Shown here: in pieces, positions 21,656 through 33,696 of the stretch
How positions within the stretch are numbered: the stretch's first letter is position 1
Layout: every line of letters starts with the position of its first letter
NCBI RefSeq assembly: GCF_914767665.1
Contig: NC_059501.1
Coordinates: 36,246,501 to 36,310,500, forward strand
Direction: 5' to 3'
DNA length: 64,000 nt
Origin: Harmonia axyridis
Lineage: Eukaryota; Arthropoda; Insecta; Coleoptera; Coccinellidae
Made by a program: the position numbers and the translations under genes
The notes under the pieces: generated by a model
What the model was told of the DNA's origin: nothing
What the model saw: only the letters and a program-made list of their open reading frames with translations
The model's database searches: none

Positions 21656-24588
21656 ATGAATCACATGGTGAGTTAGTACCTGTTGTAATTTTTATTATTT
21701 TCCAACAAAATGCAGTTTAGGACTATTGAGTACTATTAGCTGGATGATTACAAGTGCACCACCGGAATTACAGTTATTTGCATTTGTAATGATCGATTTA
21801 TCTCGCTCGTTTATGTCATAAAAATATACATCATTCGTTGAAATGTAAATTTTGATTTCACCAATAAGTAGAAATTTTATTCGCTCTTCCCCGAAAGTCT
21901 CAATTTTCAAATTTTGAGCCGGAAATTGTCTCAAACAATGAGGTTCTACTGTCACGAACGGAAGGATCTAGGAACTTGAAATTTTTTGAGTAGGTTCGAA
22001 TCTCGAATGCCATAGTTAAGTTTGTTACTGGGTAGAACTCATAGAGTGATAAACATAGATAGAAGAAGTATAAGCAATTTTTACATGTCCTCAGCATGGT
22101 TAGAATATATGTATATTATATTGAATGAAATATATTTATTTGAGTGATTCCCGATTAATTATGCAAATTTGAATATTTGGAATATGATAGTTCTTCTAAC
22201 TGTCGAATTCATAATAAGCAGAATATTCATTATTTTCTGTATCTACCTGCTGAAATCCAAGGTTTGCCAAATTTTGCTCTCCTAGTGTCGTCGATTGTTT
22301 TACGTCGTTTGGCGTGCTTGAAGTTTGTTTTCTGAATTTCTGGTATATTTAGGTGTTCATTTCAATATATTTTGAGTTAATATGCAACGTTAATTTACTA
22401 CGGGAGATGAGAAGTGCGTTCTTTGTGGATAAACTCGCGAATTGAGTGAAATATCGTATCACTGATATGTTTTCATTTCCGCGCGCTACATGTCAATATT
22501 GATAGTTCATGTTAGGGACAAAATTTGCGTACTGAAAATGACATATGCCCCCTCTATCTATGTTTATTACTCTGAGGAAATACCCAATATTTCCGAGACT
22601 AAGAATCTGATCGGGTTGCGATTTTCTATTCAGAATAGACATTTCAATCTTTATGCACAATTTCTTGTGGATAATTTCGTCAGAACAATTCGAACAGAAT
22701 ATAAAAAAAAACTGTGAAAAGTACTGACGTGAAGTCAGAAGCTTTTGAGCACTCATTCAATCATGATTCCTTGGGAACCACATATTCCTTTATGCAGTAG
22801 GTACCATGGTCTCCGAAGGCACAATGGGAGCTCAAAAGAATGTGACTTCATGGCAGAGCTTTCCTTAGTTTTTGGTTTAACTCTTTTTTCGGACTAAGGC
22901 CAAATTATGAATTTTCTTCAAAACATAGATTAAAAGCTTCTTGATAAGGGTGTATTCATAATATTTCAGCAATTCCGCATATTGAATAGTGAATGATTTT
23001 AAATTGTCTCGGATTCTAAGCATTTTTTTTTTTGAAAATTGCCTTCTTCTTTCAACAATTTGAATGATTTTACTATTGTGGTATTACGCTATAACATTAT
23101 TTGCGAAATAGTTATACTATAGATTGTGAATCTTCAAATTTTTACAATATTTTACAATGGATAAATTGATAAATATGCTCATATGACATATCTGATTCTT
23201 GAATTCACATACTTTCATGAATTTATTCGTTCAAAATTTATTTTCATATTTTTTTGTTCCAGGTTTTTATTTTATTTTTACTTATAACTACATTTTCCAA
23301 TGCCGAAGAATTTCTGAAATGTTCAGCCGTAGGAAAAACAAATGATAAGTGTTTCAAAGATTTCTATCCAGACCAGGAAGCACAAGAAACCAATGTATTC
23401 AGTACTTATGAAGATGAATACCATAATGAGGCATTTCAAAGAGAGTCATCTCCCCCAACACTTCATTTTTCTCATCAAGATCACTACATTCAAGGGCAAG
23501 AATATGATTATGGATACTCTGTGAACGATGTTTCAACAGGAGACCAAAAATCACATAGAGAATCCAAATATGACAATGTTGTACATGGCACGTACTCTTT
23601 GATTGAACCAGATGGCTCTAAAAGGACTGTTGTTTATACTGCAGATGATATAAATGGATTTAATGCTGTTGTGTACAGAGATCAAGCCAATACGTTCAAC
23701 TATAGGGATGATTCCAATACAGAGAATTATATTGGAAACAGAAATATAGAGACTTTCACAAGGGGTTCATCCAATGAAAATATTCATAATGCGGATACCA
23801 TACCAACCCCGTTCGTAGAGACTGGATCACCTAGAATCGAATCACCTTTAATTGACTCATTTGGGAATGTTTTAAATAGTCCAAATCAACATCAATCCAA
23901 TTTGCCTCCTATTTTATTCAATACCAACTTGCTACCAAATCCCTCAATATATAATTCCAATGATCAACTCTCACAGAATATTCCAATAAGTATTAATGCA
24001 TTAGAAAGTATTTTAGGAGAACAAACTGTTGTGAATGCTTTGAACGAAGAAGTGAATTTTACTCCAAACCCCATGTTGAGGACCTCGCTACAAGATCACA
24101 TTACTCTTGCAACAGATGTACAGGAAAAATATAGTGAAAAGCACAATGCCCAAATTTCGAGTACCACATTAAATCCTATAATAGTCCAATTGAATTCAGA
24201 AAAGGTTGAAAATCTGAACTCTGATTTGATCCGAAAAAATATACCAGTGAATATAAATCAAGAAAAGGCTGAATTCAATTCAACTCAAGAATCTTTCAAA
24301 GGAAATTTTGTTCCAGAACAAAATGTACCAAACAATCCTAAACTATACCCTACATCTCTTCCTCAATTAATATCAACCACTCATAACTCTAGTAGTTGGG
24401 AGGAAAGTTCAATTTCAAATTCTTTGGCACCAGTGGAAAGCCCACATCTTAGTGTAGTCACAACTCCAGTTCCTATAACTGCAAATGTTATTCCTTCAAG
24501 ATTCAATACTTTGACTGACGGAGAATTCCCATTGTTAGCACATATCTCGCCGTCTTATGCTAGGAGATATGCTCGCCATTATGCCTAA
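21656..24588 (+). CDS. Long RR-2 cuticular protein with Asn/Ser-rich tail
   Basis: Exon 2 (23263-24588) is certain. It begins after a TTGTTCCAG acceptor, finishes a signal peptide (VFILFLLITTFSNA) and has an RR-2 domain at about residues 83-145 (YDYGYSVNDVSTGDQKS, then GTYSLIEPDGSKRTVVYTAD and NGFNAVV). Exon 1 is an inference: 21656-21667 encodes MNHM and is followed by GTGAGT, in phase 0, 46 bases after a TATA box. This repeats the four-codon first exon seen in the other genes and completes the signal peptide. The product would be about 445 residues. The 300-residue tail is rich in Asn, Ser, Thr and Pro with no known domain, which is unusual for this family, and two Cys lie near the mature N terminus (residues about 23-34). 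The 1.6 kb intron holds a small fold-back repeat. If exon 1 lies elsewhere, only the first few residues change. Confidence 0.85.
22720..22850. repeat. Small fold-back repeat in the gene 5 intron
   Basis: ACTGACGTGAAGTCAGAAGC followed by TTTTGAGC near 22722 matches the reverse of the GAGCTCAAAAGAATGTGACTT segment near 22828. The same terminal sequence recurs once at about 34858-34890, where the other arm is missing. It is likely a MITE. Confidence 0.6.
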
Positions 24589-24635
24589 GAATTAATTCAT
24601 GTTAATGAATAATATTTTTTTACATATATTTTTTT

Positions 24636-24641
24636 AATAAA
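24636..24641 (+). terminator. Poly(A) signal of cuticle gene 5
   Basis: AATAAA 48 bases after the stop codon at the end of a T-rich stretch. Confidence 0.75.
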
Positions 24642-24684
24642 ATGTTTAATCATATGACTTTTGTTTGCTATCTGATATTGTGAC

Positions 24685-24780
24685 CAGTGGCTGATTCGTG
24701 TACCAGCAGGCTGATGAGGATGAAGCCTAGGGAGGCAGAAGTTAGGGGGCGGCAAATTTGACCCAAAAATTAATTTCAAT
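24685..24780. mobile_element. hAT-like terminal fragment
   Basis: CAGTGGCTGATTCGTGTACC resembles the CAGTGGC terminal inverted repeat common in hAT elements. It is followed by a G-rich subterminal stretch (AGGGGGCGGCAAATTTGACC). The other end was not found nearby, so it is a solo end. Confidence 0.45.
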
Positions 24781-24789
24781 CCAACAGAA

Positions 24790-25090
24790 AACCAATAAAT
24801 AAGTTATTTCTCGGCTCTAGGACTGTAAATGGTTATTGAATTTTTTCTTTTCATTGGAATAGGAAAATTGTACGGAAAAAATTTGAGAAAACAACAAACA
24901 TAAAAGAAGTCAAGAAAGATTGTTATAAATATAAAAATACAAATCATTTGCATATATGCAAATGAATTGAATAAAACGTAACCATTTATATAGAGTTCCA
25001 AGGACGTGTTTTCGGGATACAGGGTGTGAAGTTCTTTTTTTTTTCAAATTTTTTTCATTTCGATAATCAATTTCGCGGACCTTTCAACGC
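24790..25090. other. Intergenic DNA, nothing recognised
   Basis: AT-rich, with no feature. Confidence 0.4.
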
Positions 25091-25312
25091 GAAATGAAAT
25101 TGAACTCATCTGTGCTTACTTTACTCTATAGAGTAAAGTAAGCAATATTTTTTAATTTTCATCTCGTACAGTTGTCTAGACATTTCTTGTATTATAACAT
25201 ATGAAATTTTATCAACCACTTTGTAAGTAGTGATACTGCCTAAAGCAATTGGAAATTCGTAAAATAATGTATTCCCCAAAAATTGTAGTAATCTGGCAGT
25301 ATTGGAATAGTT

Positions 25313-25440
25313 ATTTATAATACAAGTGCAGAAGGCATTGATATTCTTCCACGAGTTCAAATTCAAAAACGAGCCACGAAGTGGCGAGTTTTGGAATGAA
25401 CGAGTGGTAGAATGAGCCTTCTGTACGAGTATTATACATT
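25313..25440. repeat. Imperfect palindrome centred on CCACGAAGTGG
   Basis: Flanks such as AATACAAGTGCAGAAGG and the reverse of CCTTCTGTACGAGTATT pair across a central GCCACGAAGTGGC. It lies about 190 bases from the repeat at 25631 and may be part of the same element. Confidence 0.6.
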
Positions 25441-25630
25441 ATTTTCTCTAATTCATTGCATTTTTATTGAAATTAATGAAATATTTCCATAAATATAATT
25501 TAGTGATTTTTGCAGTGAAAAATGTTGGTTGGCAGAACTGATTTCTTTAAGGCAAATTGATGAATTGACAGATAAAGCCGTGGCGGAAAGTTCGGAGTAC
25601 CAACATAGAATAATAAAATATAACCATGAA

Positions 25631-25711
25631 AACTGTGCGTTTCTGATATATTCTCGCACGATTTTGTTCTACAAGATGTGGAAGAATGAACGGAATAACC
25701 ACAGAATTAGA
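25631..25711. repeat. Repeat with an exact inverted copy at 63920-64000
   Basis: These 81 bases are identical, in reverse orientation, to the last 81 bases of the window. The partner continues past the window edge, so the full length is unknown. No protein is evident. Confidence 0.85.
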
Positions 25712-25759
25712 GAAATTATATATTCTCCACTTTTATTCCTTATAACCTGAAATCGGAAC

Positions 25760-26350
25760 TAAAGATGAAAACATGACTATAATTAAGTATCTAATCAGAA
25801 GAAGATTAATTTTTATATTTATTATCGTCAATACCTATAGGTATTATTCAATGAAAATAACAAAACAAAAGTTATTTATGTCGACTTCATGTGGAATTGA
25901 TTGTATTGAATGATGAACAAGTAAGTCTACATAGATTTTGTCTAATATCCATTAAATTCAAGCTCATTTCATAATACGTATCAAGAAATTTTAATATTTT
26001 GTAGTCCTAGTCCGAATCTGGAAATAATGGAGTTTTCATGCGCCTTCAATCGATAACTGTTAATATCCAATGGTGTTTAACTGGTTGCCGGTTAATCCAG
26101 ATGGATATAACACGAGTTTGACGGAATAATGGCTTTCCTATTCCTGTAGATAGGATGAAATTTTTCATTTGGATGATATACTATAATAATATATATTTTC
26201 AACTATGTAGTCAGGACACGAATACCAGTGATGAATAATAATATATATTTTCCAGAGAAACTTATTTCTAACAAGCAGTAACGGTCTTTGAGAGTGATGA
26301 GCAGGGCATCGCTTGGTTGCTCAATACTCCCTATTCCCATATTAAAAAAA
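25760..26350. other. Intergenic DNA, nothing recognised
   Basis: AT-rich, with no feature supported. Confidence 0.45.
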
Positions 26351-26357
26351 GAAATAA

Positions 26358-27740
26358 TAGGGTAAATGCACTGGTTAGCCGACCGGCACTGGTTCTCGAC
26401 CATTCCGCGATTTGAGATAAAATAATAATAAAAATATATCATGTAGTGCGAAATATTTTCGCGGTACGTGTTCTCGACCATTCTACCCTTCCAAGATAGT
26501 TTGCATAGTAGGGGTATAGGTCAAAGTTTTCGCGCTAAAAATTAGTTTATAATCGTCTATCATAGAAAAGGGTTCTTTCTCGTCCTCTCTTAGAAAAGTG
26601 CTTCGTGATATATGACCAGAAAATAGTAATTATTTCTTATTTTAAACGAATTATTTGTGTATATTTGGTTCCATATCAACTATAAGATATATTTTTGAGT
26701 GTATTTCAATCAAGGAGCGAATAAATGTATATTTTTTGTTCAATATTCGGCGGTCGCGAACTGGTATTGGAAAATTTGTATCTTTTATTTCTCGACCAAA
26801 GTGGTCGAGAACCAATATGTTACTTCAATAATTGTTTATTTCAACCGATATATTTCTGTTGGATCATTTTCGTTTTTTTTTCGATACCCTGATTCATTTA
26901 TATATCTACTTTCTGAATATTAGTTTGCGACCCCCGAATTAACGTTGAAACACTTATTTCTATCCTTTATATATTCGCGGTCGAGAACCAATTTGATTGT
27001 ACTTAATTCTCGACCACTGGTGGTCGGTGTTTTATATTTTATTTACTCATCTCATTAGTTTCTAAATAGATATTACGAGCAAAATAACCAAATAATGTTG
27101 TATGAGTTGCTATTTTGAAATATTTATAGAAAGTGGAAACTTTTGCAAAATTTTTTTTTTACATATTTAATGGATTCGGTCCTTACTTGGCGGAAATTCA
27201 TTATAAATAAAATAAAACGAAGTAATTTCCAATATATTATTTAATTTATATTATTTAAGTTCGGCGAAACAATTGTTACTAACAATTAAATAATATAGTG
27301 GAAATTACTTCGTTTTATTTTATTTTTTTTTTACGTTCCGAGTGTTTCTAACTTGATTACCTCATCTGAAACCCATCTGAGTGATAGTTAGTAATGTCTA
27401 TGGTACGGTACGAAAGTAAGTACTTATCACTCATCTCGCTCTAAAGTTTTTTATAAAATTTTCAAGTGGAGCGGCCACTATTATTAGTGGTCGAACACTA
27501 ACACAAAAATGGTCGAGAACTCTGCGGCGTGGTCGAGAACCGAAGGTTATTGAGATTTTTTATATGTTTTCACATTTCAAAGGTTAAATGCGGAAAGCGC
27601 TCAAAATTATATGACAAATCATTTAAAACACGCCAAAGAATCGATGAACACCATTAAAATTTGATAAGTTGATGTGTGAAAAAATCGTGCTCGAAATCGA
27701 TGTTTCTGTTAACTGGTCGAGCACCAGTGCATTTACCCTA
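26358..27740. mobile_element. 1.38-kb TIR element rich in GGTCGAGAACC motifs
   Basis: TAGGGTAAATGCACTGGT at 26358-26375 is exactly inverted at 27723-27740, with TA at both outer edges. Inside, about ten copies of GGTCGAGAACC or a close variant occur in both orientations (near 26391, 26469, 26788, 26802, 26979, 27005, 27489, 27511, 27531 and 27715). Two copies face each other around AAAGT at 26788-26813. There is no transposase open frame. A separate fold-back (27206-27325) sits inside. It is probably a non-autonomous DNA element; I do not recognise the family. Confidence 0.75.
27206..27325. repeat. Fold-back repeat nested in the GGTCGAGAACC element
   Basis: An arm containing AAACGAAGTAATTTCC and TATTATTTAA is inverted around a spacer of about 35 bases. 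It is preceded at about 27165-27200 by TTTAATGGATTCGGTCCTTA and more, a stretch shared with 41508-41540, so a second mobile sequence may have inserted here. Confidence 0.7.
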
Positions 27741-28245
27741 TAACGAATAACGATTGTTTGGGTTTAGTTTTCCCGATTGAATTTCTTCCATAATCCTATG
27801 GAAGAAATTCAATAATTACGGTAAACAGTGTGTCTTCGGCAAAAGGCCACTATAAACTTTCCCTTTGTTTTATCTGAAGATTATTCTGCCGAATATAATT
27901 TATTCTTGATACTCGATACTTGATAGTTTGAGTATTTGACTGTTGTATTTCACGAGATAATTGATTTTATTATATGTTATGTTAAATACGAATTTTAATT
28001 ATGTATGATAAAATGAAAAAGTCTGACTTGCAAATCGATAGATACCGTTGCAATCCTAACTATGACAGACATTATGGGCATTATCTTCAACACGTAGTGG
28101 TACCTACCTAGATAATGGATCGAATAACATTAAGAAAATAATTTCTTTTCTGTATACAACTGATTTCTAAATAACGTTGAATTGAATAAAATTTTCAAAT
28201 AGTTAATAATTAAAATTTTTAAATAACTATAAATTGGTGGTGTAC
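27741..28245. other. Intergenic DNA, nothing recognised
   Basis: Contains one short perfect inverted pair, TTGAATTTCTTCCATA and its reverse near 27778-27810. No gene. Confidence 0.4.
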
Positions 28246-28249
28246 GTTC

Positions 28250-28460
28250 ATCTTTACTCGATATTGTGTGGTTTACCCCAAGGATCCCTACTGGATCCAA
28301 TGGCATCCCTGATGCCATTGCTGATTTGCGAATAACAACACAAACAATTTTATGTATTTTTAAATCAAGTTCATGATGCTGTCACTGAAGTACCTGATAA
28401 CATGTTTGGAATTTCTGATTGGTTCCTCAATAATGAACTTTTTAGAAGAAGAATTGATTC
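28250..28460 (+). pseudogene. LINE reverse transcriptase core remnant
   Basis: CGLPQGSLLDPMAS (28266-28310) matches the GxPQGSVLGP motif of non-LTR reverse transcriptases. About 75 bases later ISDWFLNNEL appears, matching the W...N.L segment that follows the active site. The F.DD box expected between them is missing, and stop codons interrupt the frame. Decayed fragment, Jockey-like by motif style. Confidence 0.6.
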
Positions 28461-30780
28461 GCATTCCATAAAACAAGTAAATTCACGTTATTTCTTGGAT
28501 TTACTATTAACTCTATAATTAGTATAATTCAACTACCTAACTGAATGTTAGTGTCTAAACGTATGCGCATAAAAACCAATATTTCACGAACATCCAGTTT
28601 TAAAATTATAGTCTGTTTTTTTCATAAAATTTGTAACTCTCTGTAGAGTGTAGCAGTTACATTATCCACTTCAGCCTTACCATTTTCGAGCATAACATGA
28701 TTTTATTGAATTTAATCAACATTATCAGCACGGAAGTAGCACGGTGTACATCTAAGCTTAGTAGCAGGCTGTGGAAAAACAAAGAGTACCAGTAATTGTC
28801 AAATGCACAGGGACGGTGTTAGGGGTGAATTAGTGAAGCGACTGTTTCAGGCGCCTCTATTTGATTTTCATATTTCATCCTTGATTTTTGAAAATCTGCT
28901 TCACTGTGTTCATCAACATTCCCTTGAATAAGAATCTCCAAACCTCCTTAACTAAGCCGCCAGTATAATAAATAACATATGGAAGCCCAACCAATATTTA
29001 AAGAATTCCCTATTTCCCTCATTGAAAAAGAGATATAATCATTATGTATTTCACAAAGACGAAAAATAACACTACCTGCGCTTTCGAATTATTTGGAAAT
29101 TGATGTTCACACATTCAACATATAGAAAATTATGATAATATTGTAAAATAATGGATTTTATGCGCATATAGTTTACACACTAACGTTCAGGAGGAAAAGA
29201 TCTAACATTAAAAGCAAAAGTCTAAATCGTACAATTAGTTTTGACGAAAATGAATCTAAATTTATTGCCTTATTTCAATCGTACGTTAATTTATTGGCAA
29301 AGTGTATTATTTGATAGGTTATATTTCAAAAACTGGCGCATTCGCCATTTTGTCACATCTGACTAAATTTGATAAGGTCACCTGAAATTATTGTTTTCCA
29401 TATGAAAATTCATGTTTTCAATGAAAATTATTCGATTTATATTGATAAAATCAAATATCTTGATGTAACGTAGTTCTATTTTTTATAACATCATAACAAC
29501 GCACCATAGCCAAGAATAAATTCTCTTGAGTTATTTGAAATGTTTTTATTCCATAGCAAACCTCAAACCTACGTATCGCTCGAGAAACTGAAACATACTC
29601 TCAGCGCGTACATCTCAAGAGATCATTATACCAGGCTTCAGAACAATGAAATCAGAAAGTGTAGAAAACACGGGATACGGCAGGAGCTGCCAGAAAACAC
29701 TCAAACTCCGGAAATAATCATTGATATGGTTTTACATTTTGTTGTATTTGTTCAGCGTGCACGTCGTCCGTTTAACGGGTGTTTAAACGTGAAAAAGCCG
29801 AACACAAATTACTGGGTGTAAAATAACGAACCTCGCCGGTTGAACGAATCCGTTGGGGAAAATTCCGGGACAATATGCACTAGAAATAACGAGATCAATT
29901 ATTAACTGGAACAAAATAGTGGGAAAGGCAAGAAACATGGAGGTTTTCCATTCATTCGCCTGAGGGAAATTATTATCGAATCGAACTGTGAATGAGATCG
30001 AAGTTTTCAGTCGTTGGAGCGATGTAACAAGCTTCGTTTGAAGAACTGTATAGATGGAACATTTTAAAGTCCGTTTGGAAAACAGTGCTACCCAAATAAA
30101 GGAATTTTTCCTGCAATTTTGATTTCAAATGGGCAACGTTCTTCCTACAGACAGTTGGATAGTGTGCAATAATCTGGATATAAATTGAATATAAATATTG
30201 TGTCTAATAAATTCGATTAACTCTCTGTTACTACATCTTCGTTTGTCTTGTTAGAACTTGCCTTCCCAATACGCTTGAAAGAATGGTAAAAAAGGAAAAA
30301 TATATTTTTTTTTGTTCAATTGTGTGTCGCATATATTGGCTCTGTTATTTTGCACTGTTCATGAAATTGAGAAAAAAATTTAATTTGGTTGTTCATCCCG
30401 CTGACAGGCTTAGCCTTTGTGGGAATTTTGTTTTTTTGTAGATTGTATAATATTTCTACGAATAAATTTATTATTATCATTAATAAATATCCTCTATTTC
30501 TGGAGGAGTGAGACGTTCTTAGTTCATAATATGAATATATCCGATATTTTTCCAAAAAATTGTTAAACTATGATTATCATGAACATATACATTTCCATAG
30601 CAACCAACCATTCCAACAGTTGCGATTTCAAACAAATTTCGTTTTAATTTATCACTATAGGAAAACTTAAAGATAGTGGGAATAGGGATGTTGCGTCATA
30701 TAATAATATCAAAAGAATTTAGGTTTTTCACGTTGAAGGCCGTTTTTAAAATACTAAAATAGCATTTTCATTACCTTATT
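28461..30780. other. Intergenic DNA without recognised genes
   Basis: The open frame at 29540-29821 (+, 93 codons) lies in somewhat more balanced base composition (29540-30060), but I see no domain, splice context or promoter. The rest is AT-rich. Confidence 0.4.
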
Positions 30781-30790
30781 TCTCGAATAA

Positions 30791-30850
30791 GATTGACTGC
30801 CTTGGCTGAATTCCTAGCCGAGCGTAGCGATGAACTATCAGCCGCGGCAG
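30791..30850. repeat. Hairpin with a GAGCGTAGCGA centre
   Basis: ATTGACTGCC and GGCAGTCAAT pair, as do GGCTGA and TCAGCC, around a centre containing GAGCGTAGCGA. The centre recalls GAGCGTAAGCGA in the insert at 50195-50576. Confidence 0.5.
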
Positions 30851-31212
30851 TCAATTTACTACTTTGCTGTCTAGTAAAACAAATAACTATTTCCTCTATT
30901 TTCAAAACAAATTTCAAATTGCAAAACTATATTTCTAGGAAATGTGAATCAAACCGTGTAATGGAAATGGTACTCTGGTACTTCTGTAATATGTGTTGCA
31001 GCTATCATAGATCATCAGGCGCTCATCAGTATCAGAGTTACTTCAAAAAAGTAATAAAATACCTACCAAATGAATTAATAAATTAATGATTTTTTTTCAA
31101 TAACTTCAGACATCTATGAATGAGTAGATCAGAAAATAATAAGGACAAAATAAAGTGAGAAGTTAAAATAATAATATTTTTCGACATATGAAGATTTATC
31201 TAACAATATTTC

Positions 31213-31890
31213 CAGTGGAGGATTAAGACGAATTGAGTTAAATCTGGAGCCCCCCTGATCAAGATCATAGATATTTCAGATACTTCAGAATAGGTTCAAA
31301 TGCAGGATTAAGTGATTTCATTTCATGCATAATAATCCAAATGAAATATATAGAAAATATAAAATAACATCACCAAGGATGAATTCATCAACATCAACAT
31401 GAAACAACCATATAAAAAAAATAAATAGAAATGAGAAGAATAAAATATATAATATATAAAATAAAAAGTAGAAAAAATATATTCAAAAACTCGAAGAAAA
31501 AAAAATTAATAAATGAAACGCATGAAATATAACTCTAAAACAAATAAAGAATATCAAAAACCCTTTCTTCCGCTACTAAAAAATCAAAAAACAATCTAAA
31601 AAAATCATGAAAGAACTTTCCTAGCTTCAGATTTGGAAATTATACTCAATTTCTTCTAGTGAATCAGATTCGATGAACAATATTGCCAAAGCATTCGAAT
31701 TTGCTTCAGATAAACTATTCCTCAAATACTTCTTCACTCTTCTGGATGCCGAAAAACATCTTACACTACTGGCATCACATTCAAAATTTTCAGAACAGAT
31801 TCTACATTTGGAAACGTAGACTGTGAGCCATTAATAAGGAGTTTATAAATCTCTACCGGAATTGTCATATTCATTTCTTTGTATTTTCGT
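31213..31890 (-). pseudogene. 3' part of a hAT transposon (dimerisation domain)
   Basis: On the - strand, codons ending at 31627 encode FECDASSVRCFSASRRVKKY followed by LRNSLSEANSNALAI. This is the C-terminal dimerisation domain of hAT transposases (A.S.ERSFSALKRIK.YLR). The preceding segment KEMNMTIPVEIYKLLING and VESVLKIL is in another frame, so at least one frame shift is present near 31785. The 3' end of the element is CAGTGGAGGATTAAG reversed at 31213, a hAT-like terminal repeat, after about 400 bases of A-rich DNA. The catalytic part upstream is missing. Confidence 0.75.
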
Positions 31891-31959
31891 GACGTTTTTT
31901 TAATAGAATACAATCAGTATAAATCTACGGGCGATGATTCCCTAATATAAGGGGCCTGT

Positions 31960-32205
31960 AGCGATCCTGGTACACCCGAGGATTCGAAAAATCATCACTT
32001 GGAGAATCGGTCCTGGTTGAATAAACCCTCCCGATTTTGGAGCAGATTTGGTACCATTCACTTGAATATTGAAGGGATTTCTAAGAACAGGAGTGATTTA
32101 TTTTGTCGACATTGGTCATAGACAATGACGTGGCGGTCATCCTTCTTCAAGAAAATTTACTGAACAACAACTCCGTGAAAGAGGATTTTTAGCAGGTTAT
32201 GTATT
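31960..32205 (+). pseudogene. LINE endonuclease N-terminal remnant
   Basis: TIHLNIEGISKNRSDLF (about 32050-32100), then in a second frame VIDNDVAVILLQEN (about 32115-32155), match the start of the apurinic endonuclease domain of non-LTR elements (N.EGIS......L...L....D...LQET). Frame shifts and an abrupt end show that it is dead. It directly abuts the hAT remnant. Confidence 0.65.
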
Positions 32206-32495
32206 GATATATTGCCTATTGAGTTCTGTTTGTTCTTTGGCTTATTATGTTGGAAAATAATTAGTAAGTTTTTGGCCTATAAATCTCGATTTGATTCTTT
32301 CTTATCCTTCAATTTATTGTAGTGATGTCAATTGTCATCATTCAATGTTTTATAGGATGGAAATTATAACATTTATTGCTCCTTTCTGGTTCTTTTCTTT
32401 TTTGTTTTCAGATTTAATTACAATATATCCGTGGTCAACTTCTGGTGAAGAGGAAGGATGAAAGGATTTCATTTGAATCAAGAAGAAGCCCTTCA
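32206..32495. other. Intergenic DNA, nothing recognised
   Basis: AT-rich, possibly further LINE debris, but no motif supports it. Confidence 0.35.
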
Positions 32496-32499
32496 ATAT

Positions 32500-32725
32500 A
32501 AATGTGTCAGCTTATTTTGTAAACAAACAGATAAACCAATCACCACACCTATACGGGGAGACAGAGTTTTTGCTGAGGTTTTTATCTGTTCTCTTGTATC
32601 ATACGTTGAAATGTATGATGCCCCGTTACATTTCCTCTGCTAATACTGAGATTCATAGACACATATTATGCTTCATTGTTTGTATGAAATAATTTGTATT
32701 GCTCTTTCTCAAAATAATATATATG
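32500..32725. repeat. Dispersed repeat family D, copy 1
   Basis: Direct relative of 57180-57385. Shared blocks include TGTCAGCTTATT, TCTTGTATCATACGTTG and TTTCCTCTGCTAATACTGAG. The short frames in the two copies do not agree, so it is unlikely to be coding. Confidence 0.7.
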
Positions 32726-32729
32726 AATT

Positions 32730-33575
32730 TAATGAAATGAAGAACTTCATCCTTGTGTTGGATTTTGTCGATATCCCTAGTACTTATATTTCGCGATTAA
32801 TTTTTCACTCCGTAAATTGATTCCATTCTTGGAAACATTCCGATCGCAAACCATTCGGAAATCATCGGCAATGTGCCTATATACTCTAGACTCCGATGAC
32901 TCAATTCCATGAGGAATGCATCACGAAAAGCATTACGTACATTAACAAAAAACGCATGTTTACCGGTTAATCAGTTACATAAGTTCCGTAAAAATCCGCT
33001 TTCCTTTTTCGGACCCTTTTCCTTTCATCTCTATAATCTGTTATCCATTAATTTTTTCGAAATAATTTTTGATATCTACGATAAATTCCAAAAAAGAAAT
33101 TTGTACCCTATTCAAATGTGTTTTGTTTAGCCGGGCCAGTCCAACTGTTTTTCAAAATGATCTATACTCTATAGCGTCTTGTTGAAGCAGTGAAATATAC
33201 ATTTAAAATTTTAAAAAGCAAAAATAATGTGTAGCATGATTCGGCTGTCGAATTTTTAAACAACTTGGACTGGAATGACGCTTTTACAGTATTGCACTGA
33301 ATTTGTGACTTTTGATTGAACTAATTTTACAATTCGCCTTTTGCTGTAAGAACAAGAACCCCAGTAATTATGTGATTACAATCGAGGTTAGAAGCGCTCT
33401 TATTTGTTTTTATTTAAATAGCCCCATATTCCCACAACCAGATATCTACAATCCATATAGCGAATTCCCAATTAGTGGTAAAATCAGAGGGGGTGGAAAG
33501 AAATGTTACATCATGACAGTTCTATGACCTGAACCAAAGGGATTGTATGATTGGACGATCCTATTATTATTATTA
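32730..33575. other. Intergenic DNA, nothing recognised
   Basis: Open frames at 32909-33130 and 33312-33527 have no recognisable domain. Confidence 0.4.
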
Positions 33576-33579
33576 GGTT

Positions 33580-33644
33580 TTGTGACCCCACTGCTCCCCG
33601 GGTCCAAAGCGCGCTTATTGCGCCTATATGGTGATCCGCCACTG
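33580..33644. mobile_element. hAT-like right terminal fragment
   Basis: Reversed, the end reads CAGTGGCGGATCACCATATA and continues into a C/G-rich subterminal region. This is a typical hAT-type terminus. No matching left end was seen. Confidence 0.45.
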
Positions 33645-33696
33645 AATATTTCCTATACCTAATCCTTAGTTTTAAGGGTCGGGAAAAAATGTTCTG

